A stretch of DNA of 64,000 nucleotides from Cherax quadricarinatus. Lineage: Eukaryota > Arthropoda > Malacostraca > Decapoda > Parastacidae. Position numbers and translations under genes: made by a program. Of the stretch, positions 22,901 through 33,433 are shown piece by piece (within the stretch, counting starts at the first letter, position 1; each line of letters opens with the position of its first letter). The notes under the pieces are model-generated. The model ran no database searches. It saw only the letters and a list, made by a program, of their open reading frames with translations, and had not been told where the DNA came from. The DNA is taken from positions 11,294,642 to 11,358,641 of the forward strand of contig NC_091372.1 of assembly GCF_038502225.1 (NCBI RefSeq), given 5' to 3'.

Positions 22901-23570
22901 TACTACCATCACTTCCATAACCCTGACACACACAACCATAGTTATATATTGTACTACCATCACTCTTCCATAACCCTGACACACAACCATAGTTATATAT
23001 TGTACTATCATCACTCTTCCATAACCCTGACACACACAACCATAGTTATATATTGTACTACCATCACACTTCCATAACCCTGACACACAACCATAGTTAT
23101 ACATTGTACTATCATTACTCTTCCATAACCCTGACACACAACCATAGTTATATATTGTACTATCATCACTCTTCCATTACCCTGACACAAAACCATAGTT
23201 ATATATTGTACTATCATTACTCTTCCATAACCCTGACACACACAACCATAGTTATATATTGTACTATCATCACTCTTCCATAACCCTGACACACAACCAT
23301 AGTTATATATTGTACTATCATCACTCTTCCATAACCCTGACACACAACCATAGTTATATATTGTACTATCATTACTCTTCCATAACCCTGACACACACAA
23401 CCATAGTTATATTGTACTACCATCACTCTTCCATAACCCTGACACACAACCATAGTTATATATTGTACTACCATCACTCTTCCATTACCCTGACACACAC
23501 AACCATAGTTATATATTGTACTACCATCACTCTCAAATAACCCTGACAAACAACCAGTTATATACTGTAC
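19982..23570. repeat. 51-bp minisatellite, about 70 copies
   Basis: Unit contains cataaccctgacacacaacc and atagttatatattgtac. Length variants of 49 and 53 bp come from ta and ca dinucleotide changes. Blocks recur as larger units: the combination tacattgta, cacaaaacc and acacttcc appears near 22360-22680 and again near 23040-23190. It lies in the intron just before the acceptor of exon 19869-19978. Confidence 0.96.
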
Positions 23571-23804
23571 TACACAACCAACACACTATCATTACAACTC
23601 TCACTACAACCACCACACTATCACTACAACTACTATCACTACTACTACCACCTTACTACTATTATTAAGGCTACAATAATAATGTCACAATGATACACTT
23701 AGGTAGAGTTTAAAAATTAATGTAACGCTTGTGCATATAAGACGCTAGTGTAAGATTGTAGAGGAGACGATGTAGGAGGCTGACGGCAAGTGTGCGAGAC
23801 ACCT
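23571..23804. other. spacer between two arrays
   Basis: Degenerate act/atc triplet-rich sequence, then about 100 bp of unique sequence. No gene seen. Confidence 0.5.
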
Positions 23805-26160
23805 GGATGACACGTGTTGCCTGACACCTGGATGACACGTGTTGGCTGACACCTGGATGACACGTGTTGGCTGACACCTGGATGACACGTGTTGGCTGAC
23901 ACCTGGATGACACGTGTTGGCTGACACCTGGATGACACGTGTTGGCTGACGCCTGGATGACACGTGTTGGCTGACACCTGGATGACACGTTGACTGACAC
24001 CTGGATGACACGTGTTGGCTGACACCTGGATGACACGTTGACTGACACCTGGATGACACGTGTTGGCTGACACCTGGATGACATGTGTTGGCCGACGCCT
24101 GGATGACACGTTGACTGACACCTGGATGACACGTGTTGGCCGACACCTGGATGACACGTTGACTGACACCTGGATGACACGTGTTGGCCGACACCTGGAT
24201 GACACGTGTTGGCTGACACCTGGATGACACGTGTTAACTGACACCTGGATGACACGTGTTGGCTGACACCTGGATGACACGTGTTGGCTGACACCTGGAT
24301 GACACGTTGACTGACACCTGGATGACACGTGTTGGCTGACACCTGGATGACACGTTGACTGACACCTGGATGACACGTGTTGGCCGACACCTGGATGACA
24401 CGTTGACACCTGGATGACACGTGTTGGCCGACACCTGGATGACACGTTGACTGACACCTGGATGACACGTGTTGGCCGACACCTGGATGACACGTTGACT
24501 GACACCTGGATGACACGTGTTGGCCGACACCTGGATGACACGTGTTGGCTGACACCTGGATGACACGTGTTGGCTGACACCTGAATGACACGTGTTGGCT
24601 GACACCTGGATGACACGTTGACTGACACCTGGATGACATGTGTTGGCCGACGCCTGGATGACACGTTGACTGACACCTGGATGACACGTGTTAACTGACA
24701 CCTGGATGACACGTGTTGGCTGACACCTGGATGACACGTTGACTGACACCTGGATGACATGTGTTGGCTGACACCTGGATGACACGTTGACTGACACATG
24801 GATGACACGTGTTGGCCGACACCTGGATGGCACGTTGACTGACACCTGGATGACACGTGTTGTCCGACACCTGGATGACACGTTGACTGACACCTGGATG
24901 ACACGTGTTGGCCGACACCTGGATGACACGTTGACTGACACCTGGATGACACGTGTTGGCTGACACCTGGATGACACGTTGACTGACACCTGGATGACAC
25001 GTTGACTGACACCTGGATGACACGTGTTGGCTGACACCTGGATGACATGTGTTGGCCGACGCCTGGATGACACGTTGACTGACACCTGGATGACACGTGT
25101 TGGCTGACACCTGGATGACACGTGTTGGGCGACACCTGGATGACACGTGTTGGCTGACACCTGGATGACACGTGTTGGCTGACACCTGGATGACACGTTG
25201 ACTGACACCTGGATGACACGTGTTGGCCGACACCTGGATGACGCGTTGACTGACACCTGGATGACACGTGTTGGCCGACATCTGGATGACACGTGTTGGC
25301 TGACACCTGGATGACACGTGTTAACTGACACCTGGATGACACGTGTTGGCCGACACCTGTATGACACGTGTTAACTGACACCTGGATGACACGTGTTGGC
25401 CGACACCTGGATGACACGTGTTGGCTGACACCTGGATGACACGTGTTGGCTGACACCTGGATGACACGTTGACTGACACCTGGATGACACGTGTTGGCCG
25501 ACACCTGGATGACACGTTGACTGACACCTGGATGACACGTGTTGGCTGACACCTGGATGACACGTGTTGGCTGACACCTGGATGACATGTGTTGGCCGAC
25601 ACCTGGATGACACGTTGACTGACACCTGGATGACACGTGTTGGCCGACACCTGGATGACACGCTGACACCTGGATGACACGTGTTGGCTGACACCTGGAT
25701 GACACGTGTTGGCTGACACCTGGATGACACGTGTTGGCTGACACCTGGATGACACCTGTTGGCCGACACCTGGATGACACGTGTTAACTGACACCTGGAT
25801 GACACGTGTTGGCTGACACCTGGATGACACGTTGGCTGACACCTGGATGACACGTGTTGGCCGACACCTGGATGACACGTGTTGGCTGACACCTGGATGA
25901 CACGTTGGCTGACACCTGGATGACACGTGTTGGCTGACACCTGGATGACACGTATTGACTGACGCCTGAATGACATGTGTTGGCCGACACCTGGATGACA
26001 CGTGTTGGCTGACACCTGGATGACACGTGTTGACTGACGCCTGGATGACACGTGTTGGCCTACACCTGGATGACACGCTGACACCTGGATGACACGTGTT
26101 GGCTGACACCTGGATGACACGTGTTGGCTGACACCTGGATAACAGGTGTTGACCGACTAA
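23805..26160. repeat. 25/23-bp minisatellite, about 95 copies
   Basis: Unit cacctggatgacacgtgttg plus gctga (25 bp), mixed with a shorter cacgttgactga form (23 bp). Most long-form copies contain the palindrome acacgtgt. Minus-strand frames up to 687 codons are products of the repeat. Confidence 0.96.
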
Positions 26161-26424
26161 CATCTATATGACAAGTGCACAAGTGCTAACCAACACCTTC
26201 ATTATATGTACTAACACCTGTCACCTGGATGAAGGGCCAAAAACACTTACACGTGAACATCAGAACAATGTAGAACACTCATGAAGTACAGAGAACGAAA
26301 ACAATGGAGAACACGAAGTCAGAAGCAATGAACAGGTGTTAGAAGGAACACAGGTGAAGTTAGAACACCAAACATATGAATGCAAGACAAGTGACAGCAG
26401 ATACAAGGTAGAGAAAACAGCAAT

Positions 26425-26745
26425 AAACTGAGAGTATGAACAGTGAAAGAGTAAGAACCGTGAAACAGTAAGAACAGTGAAAGAGTAAGAACAGTGAAAC
26501 AGTAAGAACAGTGAAAGAGTAAGAACCGTGAAACAGTAAGAACAGTGAAAGAGTAAGAACAGTGAAACAGTAAGAACAGTGAAAGAGTAAGAACCGTGAA
26601 ACAGTAAGAACAGTGAAAGAGTAAGAACCGTGAAACAGTAAGAACAGTGAAAGAGTAAGAACCGTGAAACAGTAAGAACAGTGAAAGAGTAAGAACAGTG
26701 AAACAAAGAACAGTGAAACAGAGTAAGAACAGTAAAACTGTAATA
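26425..26745. repeat. 17-bp minisatellite
   Basis: Alternating acagtaagaacagtgaa and agagtaagaaccgtgaa units, effectively a 34-bp dimer. Confidence 0.93.
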
Positions 26746-26789
26746 AGTATAAGAATATCATTATATTAAGTGTATATAATACCAACTTG

Positions 26790-27175
26790 TACAACACTTC
26801 GGTATCTTTGCCTAGATGATCAGGTTTGTTCAGTCATAAAGCAGAGTTGACTAAATACTTTAGACAACAGTAGTAGTGTAAATGTGAAGTAATCAGTCCC
26901 TCAGTCTTGTGTATGGTTCAGGGTCATGATGGGATGTGAACACGACCAAGGCTGAGGGACTGACCACCTCAAACATCTTCAAGGCTAAACAACTGATCAC
27001 CGTATATCTACCTCCCCACTACTGTTGTCTCCAGTATTTAATCACCTCTATATTTCGACTGAAGACGCCTACTGATCAGGCGAAACGTTTTGGCAATAAA
27101 GACACCAAACTGTTGGACATGTATCTTACTCATCTAAGAATATCGACTTACACATACAAAACAGTATAGTACATG
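26790..27175. mobile_element. fold-back element with hammerhead-like core
   Basis: Imperfect palindrome. The left arm has gtaatcagtccctcagtctt and the right arm has ccaaggctgagggactgac, the same module 1 as the 421-bp unit. The right arm then carries CTGAAGA (27059-27065), one extra C, GCCT-loop-AGGC, GAAACGTT and aataaagac. The outer TCGA/TTGG can pair as stem I. The left arm is decayed. Confidence 0.55.
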
Positions 27176-27519
27176 CAAGAAACAACTGGAACAGTCCAGC
27201 CCCAGCAGTGCGTCACTACTGTCTCCATACTGAACTACACTGAATGAATATATTCATAACAACATCGAGTACAGTACACAACGCCTAGTGAATGTAGCCG
27301 AGCATGCCTTTAGTTACACAAGGAAGCACCAAGAGAGGATTGTAGGCAATTTCGCTGCTTAAGTATTAGTTAAGCGTCTTTCGTTATAGCTTAGTTGCAG
27401 CAACGTATGAATGTCATTACGTGTTAAATATATCAAAATGAAAAAGTGGCAAAATAAGGCGAGGACATGCAGCCAAGTTGTATATTCAAAGCCAAGCTAG
27501 AAGTGTTCTTAATGTTTAC
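27176..27519. other. intronic interval, no gene seen
   Basis: Unique-looking sequence just downstream, in the minus direction, of the donor of exon 27520-27852. Confidence 0.4.
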
Positions 27520-27852
27520 CTCGTCGGCTGAGGTGGTGGGGTTGGAAGGTTGTTGAGTGGAGGAGGTTGACGTGGTGGGGTTGTCTTGAGTGTCACCGTG
27601 TGCAGGCACCTCCGTCAGTATGCAGCTGACGGAGGTGGTCCTGGCTGCGGAGGAAGCACCACAAGTGTCATCACTGGAGGTGACACTCGTCAAGGCTGCC
27701 CTCTGAGTCAAGCGGGAGAAAAGTTCAGACGAGGTTATGGATGAGCCAGACTCCGGCGTGGATGGTAGATGAGGCTCCTCTTTGATAGGCGAGTCCTCCT
27801 CTTCAGCGTTCTCCAGTGACGGTGGCGGAGACAACGGTGCTACGTCAAGTTC
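27520..27852 (-). CDS. exon of unrecognised minus-strand gene (111 codons)
   Basis: 333-bp open exon, phase 0 at both ends, between acceptor ctacgacag and donor GTAAAC. It encodes ELDVAPLSPPPSLENAEEE, then an acidic Ser/Thr/Pro-rich stretch (PIKEEPHLPSTPESGSS; TSTSSTQQPSNPTTSADE). Composition suggests a disordered region. The upstream pyrimidine tract is modest, so the exact start could differ. Fits in phase between exons 29318-29422 and 19869-19978. No known domain recognised. Confidence 0.6.
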
Positions 27853-28034
27853 CTGTCGTAGGAATCACCTGTTTTACTGGTCAGGGAAAATCTCTCCTGA
27901 CCAGGCACTTAAGGGTCACGTCAGTTCCCCTGTTTTCTAATATGTTTATTTTTCCTACAATCTACCTTGTCCATAATTACTATCGCATCTGCTTTGCCTG
28001 CTTTCGTAAGGTGAAGTCTGAGTGAAGCTCAGAC

Positions 28035-28216
28035 CTGTGCACCCCTCAAGGAAGGTTCCTTGATATTGGTGAGGGGCTCTTGATTTAGGGAATTGGATCT
28101 GTGCTCCAGTTCCCCGAATTAAGCCTGAATGCCTTCCGCATCCCCCCCTAGGCGCTGTATAATCCTCCGGGTTTAGCGCTTCCCCCTTGATTATTATAAT
28201 AATAATAATAATAATC
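28035..28216 (+). mobile_element. decapod retroelement 3' end with (AAT)n tail
   Basis: Contains caaggaaggttccttgat, gctccagttccccgaatta and cctccgggtttagcgcttc, ending in an (aat)n run at about 28194-28216. I recognise it as a common decapod repeat; class (SINE or LINE tail) uncertain. A diverged relative is at 836-944. Confidence 0.6.
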
Positions 28217-28809
28217 AGACCTGTGCAGGAGCTCCTTAAGTCGACTACGTTTAAACCCGTAAACTGTCCCAGCAGATCTACGTCCACATGTGTAGCGCTA
28301 CAAAATTAGATCTAAGTTATTTTTACACATTTTCAAATGTAAAAAAACAAAAAGATCTACTTTATTTACATACTTTCAAATGTTGAAAAAACGTATATAT
28401 ACGTTTGGACCGTTTACGGGTATAATAATAAAGTTACCACAGTGTTATATACGTGCCTTAATCATGTACTGGTGTGTACCACATACCATTCCTACAAAGA
28501 TCAAGCACCTTCCTTGAGAGGTTAGGTACCTGCATCAAGGTACCTTGATGCACGAATATTAACTTCATTACTAACAAAATCTATTACAAACAATTAACTA
28601 CAACAGTCGCTCCATAGACTACAAAAATTATAAGTTAGACAAACTACAATATTAACAATTATAGATCAATAACGTATTAGATTTATCTTTTTTTAAACTT
28701 TTATTAATAAAATACAATACAAAATAAACTATGCTAGAGTTAGTATATGTTTGAACTTAGAGGCTAAGTAGAATAAAGTCGTGTCAACACTGCAAACAAC
28801 TAAGTTCGT
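28217..28809. other. AT-rich interval, no gene seen
   Basis: AT-rich intronic sequence without clear repeats or exons. Confidence 0.4.
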
Positions 28810-29245
28810 CCATCCTGGACCAGGTCTTGGTCCTGGACCAGGCCTTGGTCCTGGACCAGGCCTTGGTCCTGGACCAGGCCTTGGTCCTAGACCAGATCTT
28901 GGTCCTGGACCAGGTTTTAGTCCTGGACCAGGCCTTAGTCTTGGACCAGGCCTTGGTCCTGGACCAGGTCTTGGTCCTGGAGCAGGTCTTGGTCCTGGAG
29001 CAGGTCTTGGTCCTGGAACAGGTCTTGGTCCTGGAGCAGGCCTTAGTCCTGGAGCAGGTCTTGGTCCTGGACCAGGCCTTAGTCCTGGAGCAGGTCTAGG
29101 TCCTGGACCAGGTCTTGGTCCTGGACCAGTCGATCCTTGACCAGGTCTTGATCCTTGGCCAGGTCTTGTTCCTGGACCAGGCCTTGGTTCTGGACCAGGT
29201 CTTGGTCTTGGACCAGGTCTTGGTCCTGGACCAGGCCTGCCCTTC
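28810..29245. repeat. 18-bp minisatellite
   Basis: About 24 copies of ggaccaggtcttggtcct and close variants. The multiple-of-three unit gives artificial Pro/Gly frames. Located about 70 bp past the donor of exon 29318-29422. Confidence 0.95.
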
Positions 29246-29317
29246 AAGTGTACTTTTCATTGCCAATTTGTGTTAGATGTGGTGGTGAGTTAGTGCAGTG
29301 TTGGAAGGGATACTCAC

Positions 29318-29422
29318 AGCTTGGGATGGTTGCTGTAGGTGGGTGATGTGAGGTCGTTGGCGTCTGGTGGTTCGAGTCTTCAGTTCTTGTTCACTCTCCT
29401 CACTCTCGCTGCTCCCACCCAC
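29318..29422 (-). CDS. exon of unrecognised minus-strand gene (35 codons)
   Basis: 105-bp exon, phase 0 at both ends, between acceptor ttgttgtgtttag and donor GTGAGT. Only one frame is open: VGGSSESEESEQELKTRT then TRRQRPHITHLQQPSQA. The acidic-then-basic composition looks coding. Phase matches exons 30129-30195 upstream and 27520-27852 downstream. Confidence 0.68.
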
Positions 29423-29539
29423 CTAAACACAACAATGATATTGACAATGAACGAAGAGAAGTGGGAGAGGAGAAAGAGGGAAAAGAGGAAGAGGGGGAGA
29501 GGAAGAGGCGGAACAGTAGTAAACCGAGCTGGAGACAAT

Positions 29540-29600
29540 CGGTGAAGAGGTGGGGCCAGGAGCTGTGACTCAACCCCTGCAACCTCGATTAGGTGAGGGC
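29540..29600 (+). mobile_element. LINE 3'-UTR fragment
   Basis: gtgaagaggtggggccagga then gctgtgactcaacccctgc and taggtgag: the same 3' end as the LINE fragment at 57960-58450 and the fragment at 63600-63660. Confidence 0.65.
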
Positions 29601-29744
29601 ATTTAATCATAGTGCTAATATTATCAACTTTAATGTAAGGCACTATGCCAGAAAGGGTCATACAACAAATAGATAATGAGAGAGAATCAACTTTCATACA
29701 AGGGAAAGCCATTCCTAATTCCTAGAACTAGATAAAACTTGTAT

Positions 29745-30095
29745 TGTTGTCAGTGGCCCTTATAAACCACAACAAGATACAACGTATGTTGTCAGCGGCC
29801 CTTATAAACCACAAGATACAACGTATGTTGTCAGCGGCCCTTATAAACCACAAGATACAACGTATGTTTTAGCAGCCCTTATAAACCACAACAAGATACA
29901 ACGTATGTTGTCAGCGGCCCTTATAAACCACAACAAGATACAACGTATGTTGTCAGCGGCCCTTATAAACCACAACAAGATACAACGTATGTTGTCAGTG
30001 GCCCTTATAAACCACAAGATACAGAATATGCTGTCAGTAGCACTTTAAACCACAAGAAGATACAACATATGTTGTCAATGGCCCTATAAAGCACA
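29745..30095. repeat. 39/42-bp minisatellite, 8 copies
   Basis: Unit contains ttgtcagcggcccttataaa and agatacaacgtatg, with an optional caa. Lies about 35 bp past the donor of exon 30129-30195. Confidence 0.92.
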
Positions 30096-30128
30096 AGTAA
30101 CACGAACACTGGTGTATTGTTTACCAAC

Positions 30129-30195
30129 CTGAGGGGAGACAGTGGTGAGACCAGTCCTGCGATGCTTCTCGTCCCCAGCCCTTCTGTTGCCTCCC
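30129..30195 (-). CDS. small exon of unrecognised minus-strand gene
   Basis: 67-bp exon between acceptor gtgtttgttttgcag and donor GTTGGT. With a one-base lead it reads GGNRRAGDEKHRRTGL then TTVSPQ and ends in phase 0, matching exon 29318-29422. The lead fits the phase-2 end of exon 40170-40297 (giving Arg). All three frames are open, so the reading frame rests on phase matching. Confidence 0.55.
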
Positions 30196-30287
30196 CTGCA
30201 AAACAAACACTAAGTCACAATACTATGCAAGGAACAATTCACAAATAACTAACACTAGTGACCAGGCTAGACGACGTTTCTGTCCGT

Positions 30288-30402
30288 GCTCTTTCGGTTG
30301 TGACTTGATAAGGGTCTAAGACACTTAGATAACGTTTCGTCCATCAAGGATTGATCAAGCCCTGGTGGACGAAACGTCTTATCCTGTGTCTTATTTACAT
30401 AC
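30288..30402. mobile_element. small fold-back with two hammerhead-like arms
   Basis: Inverted pair sharing a palindromic TTGATCAA centre. The plus arm reads AGGA, TTGATCA, extra A, GCC..GGAC, GAAACGTC. The minus arm reads TTGATCA, ATCC-loop-GGAC, GAAACGTT. Core position 8 is C in both, so these arms are probably inactive or diverged. Confidence 0.45.
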
Positions 30403-31741
30403 TTGACATTGTTTACCTTTGATATTCATATTACTACACTAGGTACCCACACACCCCATTCCCGTTTAAGTTTACTAACAGGAGGGTATCACTGAATCTA
30501 ACGTGTGTATTGTTAACTAAGAGTATCAGTGAATCTGATGTGTATTGCTTTTTAACAATGAATTACTAGCAATGTAATCCCATATTTGGATCTCATATAC
30601 GAAGCTCATCTTGTGCAACGGAATTTAACGAGAAAATCAGATCATTTTTGTTCCCACAATGTAATTAACACACGGAACATTACCTCGTGCATGAACCCTA
30701 TCATATGTGATGGAAAACTGTTGTTCCCATAGTGTAAAACACATAGATTATGGATAGTGTGTGAGAAAGTGTGTGTAATACAAGTGTAGGTGTCACTTAC
30801 TTGATCACTCCTCGTGAGAATAAAACAGAAAAGATCACATGGTTGAGAGAAACATTAGTTACTTAATATATGATATATTACTACAACTTCCATCTTGTAT
30901 ATTTTACACTATATATATATTCATCGCCATTATACAGTCTTGTTGAAATATAAAAACCTTATAGAATACAACCAGAATAGATTCTCTCACAGTATTATAA
31001 ATATATCAAGTTAGAACTATAGAAATATTAGTTTTGAAGGCTGTTATACAACTTACACTGTGTTAACCCAACGAGGCATTCCCTACAAGCTAATAGTCAG
31101 TGTTCATTCATAGAATGGAATCTTAGAATACTGCAGTAGATGAAAATATTTCCTGTGTAGCTACTCACTACCTTTTGCTATCCACAAAGTCCTTAAAAGG
31201 CACCCAAGTTCCCCGTCTACTAATAACATGTTCATTTTTCCACTATAATCTACCTTGTCCAGGATCTTTCCTTAATTCATGGTATAACTTAACAGATTTT
31301 TGAGGACAACGGTGTGAGCTTTGCTCACACCAATGCAACATAACTGTCCTCACAACTGTCCTAGACACAAAGCAAATGCGACAGTAATTATGGATAATGT
31401 ACATGTTATTATAAGACAGGGGTACTTATGTGCCTCTTAAAATGTGTGTATTATGGTAATATAGATGAGTGTACTCTTATTATATAAGTTGACTACTCTT
31501 GACAGGAGTAAGAGTAGAAAGAACACTGTGCTGTGGTATGATAGCACTCAGCCTCACTTAGTGGAGGAGAATTGTGCGCTAGTGATTAATGTGAGGTACA
31601 CTGAGGAAGAGTGAGAGATGGTCTACACTAGGATCATCCTGCCCTCTCCCACTCCTATGTACTCCCATTCTAACACTGTCACTTGCCAAGTACTCTGACT
31701 CGATCGATTACAATCTAACTTGATTTCACTCTTATACACAC
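30403..31741. other. non-repetitive interval, no gene seen
   Basis: Unique AT-rich sequence. A short direct repeat (ctgaatctaacgtgtgtat / gtgaatctgatgtgtat) occurs near 30490-30545. No exon supported. Confidence 0.4.
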
Positions 31742-31784
31742 TCACACTCTCTATCTCTCTCTCTCTCTCTCACACACACACACG
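31742..31784. repeat. (CT)n(CA)n microsatellite
   Basis: Run of ct followed by ca dinucleotides. Confidence 0.9.
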
Positions 31785-32400
31785 TTGCAAGACTACCGTA
31801 TCTTCCATACAATTACATATTCACATTTTGTGCTTGTATATCTAAATAACTTTTTAATACACAAAAAAAAACATTGTAGATAAAACTGAATAATGAAAGA
31901 AGCAAAACGAAAGAGTCGTGTGTTAAGAGACGCGTCGCTGGATCACTCTCTGCTTCAATAACACTTTTTTTAATATTGCAATCTAGAAACTCTTGTTTAC
32001 TTGCATTTCCTAACTTAAAAACATAATGCAGGTCATCTCTGAAACTCTTTCCTCTAAATGGAAGTGAAAATTTAACAATATAAGTTGTAAGTTGACCGCA
32101 ACACACACAATGGCTGTAAGAATTCTTTAAGTTGTATGTAGGTCGCGACTCACACATAATAAGGCCGAGGCTTCATTTTTCACTTTTGATCAAAAACACA
32201 GTTTGAAAACACAAACACTTATTTACGTGACTGTTTCAATAAATTCTTTTATAAGAGTTGCGTCACTTGACGTGTGTTTTGGAGGCGGTGAGAGACGTGT
32301 TCATGTCTGTTGTTGTTCCTGAAGTAACGTGAGGACGGGGTGGCAGGTGACGTGTGTCTTGTCAGATGTTATATAAATGCTTCAGAAAACTGACAAGAAT
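31785..32400. other. interval with one unsupported ORF
   Basis: Contains a minus-strand 114-codon frame (31813-32157) that looks somewhat protein-like at its N-terminal part (NSYSHCVCCGQLTTYIVKF) but ends in hydrophobic low-complexity sequence. No family recognised and no splice context. Confidence 0.3.
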
Positions 32401-32700
32401 GAGACACTTGTGCTATATTGGAAATCTTTACTGAGGCAACGTTTCGCCAGCCAGTGGCTTCTTCAGCTCAATACAGAGAATGGAGAAACACGAGGAGTTT
32501 GAGGTAATCAGTCCCTCAGTCAATGTGTTCAGACAATCAATCTTGATTGGACTGAAAATATCAACTCCAGGCTGAGGGACTGATTACATCAAACTACTCC
32601 TCGTCTTCCATCGTTCTTCTCTGTATTGGACTGAAGAAGCCACTGGCTGGCGAAACGTTGCCTCAATAAAATTCCCAAATGTGTCAAGTCTTCGTCTTGT
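32401..32700. mobile_element. fold-back element with two well-preserved hammerhead-like arms
   Basis: Palindrome of about 300 bp. Left arm minus strand: CTGAAGA (32460-32466), right arm plus strand: CTGAAGA (32631-32637); each is followed by one extra A, GCCA-loop-TGGC, GAAACGTT and tca-ata. Inside are module 1 sequences (gaggtaatcagtccctcag; aggctgagggactgattac). Both arms keep the consensus C3 and G8. Arms are long and nearly identical, so the copy is fairly young. Confidence 0.6.
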
Positions 32701-32869
32701 GAGATACTTCCTTCCTCTACGACCCGTCTTCACAACACAAACACAGATCGTGTGTTTCTCCACGTTCTATACCTCCGTCTATCCTGCAAGTTTACCATCT
32801 ATCTGCCACCAGCCTAAACCTCAACTTCGTTGCGTTAACGCTAAATTTGCATAACTTTTGTTAACGTTA

Positions 32870-32985
32870 ACCTAAATTAACGCAATTTTAGGTTCCATTA
32901 TATAGTGTTAATAATAATATAATAATATTAGTGTTAATATAATAATATTAGTGTTAATATAATAATAGTGTTAATAATATTAGTG

Positions 32986-33034
<49 letters not shown>
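32870..33034. repeat. AT-rich segment with (AAT)n
   Basis: Degenerate ttaatataataatattagtg repeats, then a pure (aat)n run at 32989-33034. Confidence 0.8.
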
Positions 33035-33037
<3 letters not shown>

Positions 33038-33038
<1 letters not shown>

Positions 33039-33200
33039 AGAACACCTCACTGGTGTGATAGGCGAGGTATTACACCTCACAAATGTGATAGGTGAGGTAT
33101 TATACCTCACTAATGTGATATGTGAGGTATTATACCTCACTAATGTGATAGGTGAGGTATTACACCTCACTAGTGTGACAGGTGAGGTATTACGCATCAC
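33038..33200. repeat. 30-bp minisatellite, 5 copies, hairpin-forming
   Basis: Unit contains tgaggtattatacctcacta; gaggta..tacctc within each copy can pair. Confidence 0.9.
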
Positions 33201-33324
33201 TCCAGTAGTCATCAATGTGTTTCTTTGGTCAACACACTGCAAGATTGCACCATCACACGATTCTAGACTATGTATTTTGCAACTTACAAATCAGGCAATG
33301 TTTCACTCCGTCCTAAACCATTAC

Positions 33325-33350
33325 CAAGTCCAAGACAGGCCGAAACGTAG
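33325..33350 (+). repeat. gccgaaacgt remnant
   Basis: caagacaggccgaaacgta resembles the 3' half of the dispersed gcgaaacgt family, but no upstream CTGA core is visible. Confidence 0.3.
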
Positions 33351-33433
33351 CCTAATTTCATTTCCAGTTTGTTGGTGCCACGATACCCGGTACTAGTCAC
33401 TAGTTGTATATCAGTAATGATCACCAGGCGTCA

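Noticed and set aside
23717..25780. 687-codon minus-strand frame
   Set aside because: Translation of the 25/23-bp minisatellite only.
31813..32157. 114-codon minus-strand ORF
   Set aside because: Partly protein-like but no recognised domain or splice fit; kept only as an unsupported frame.
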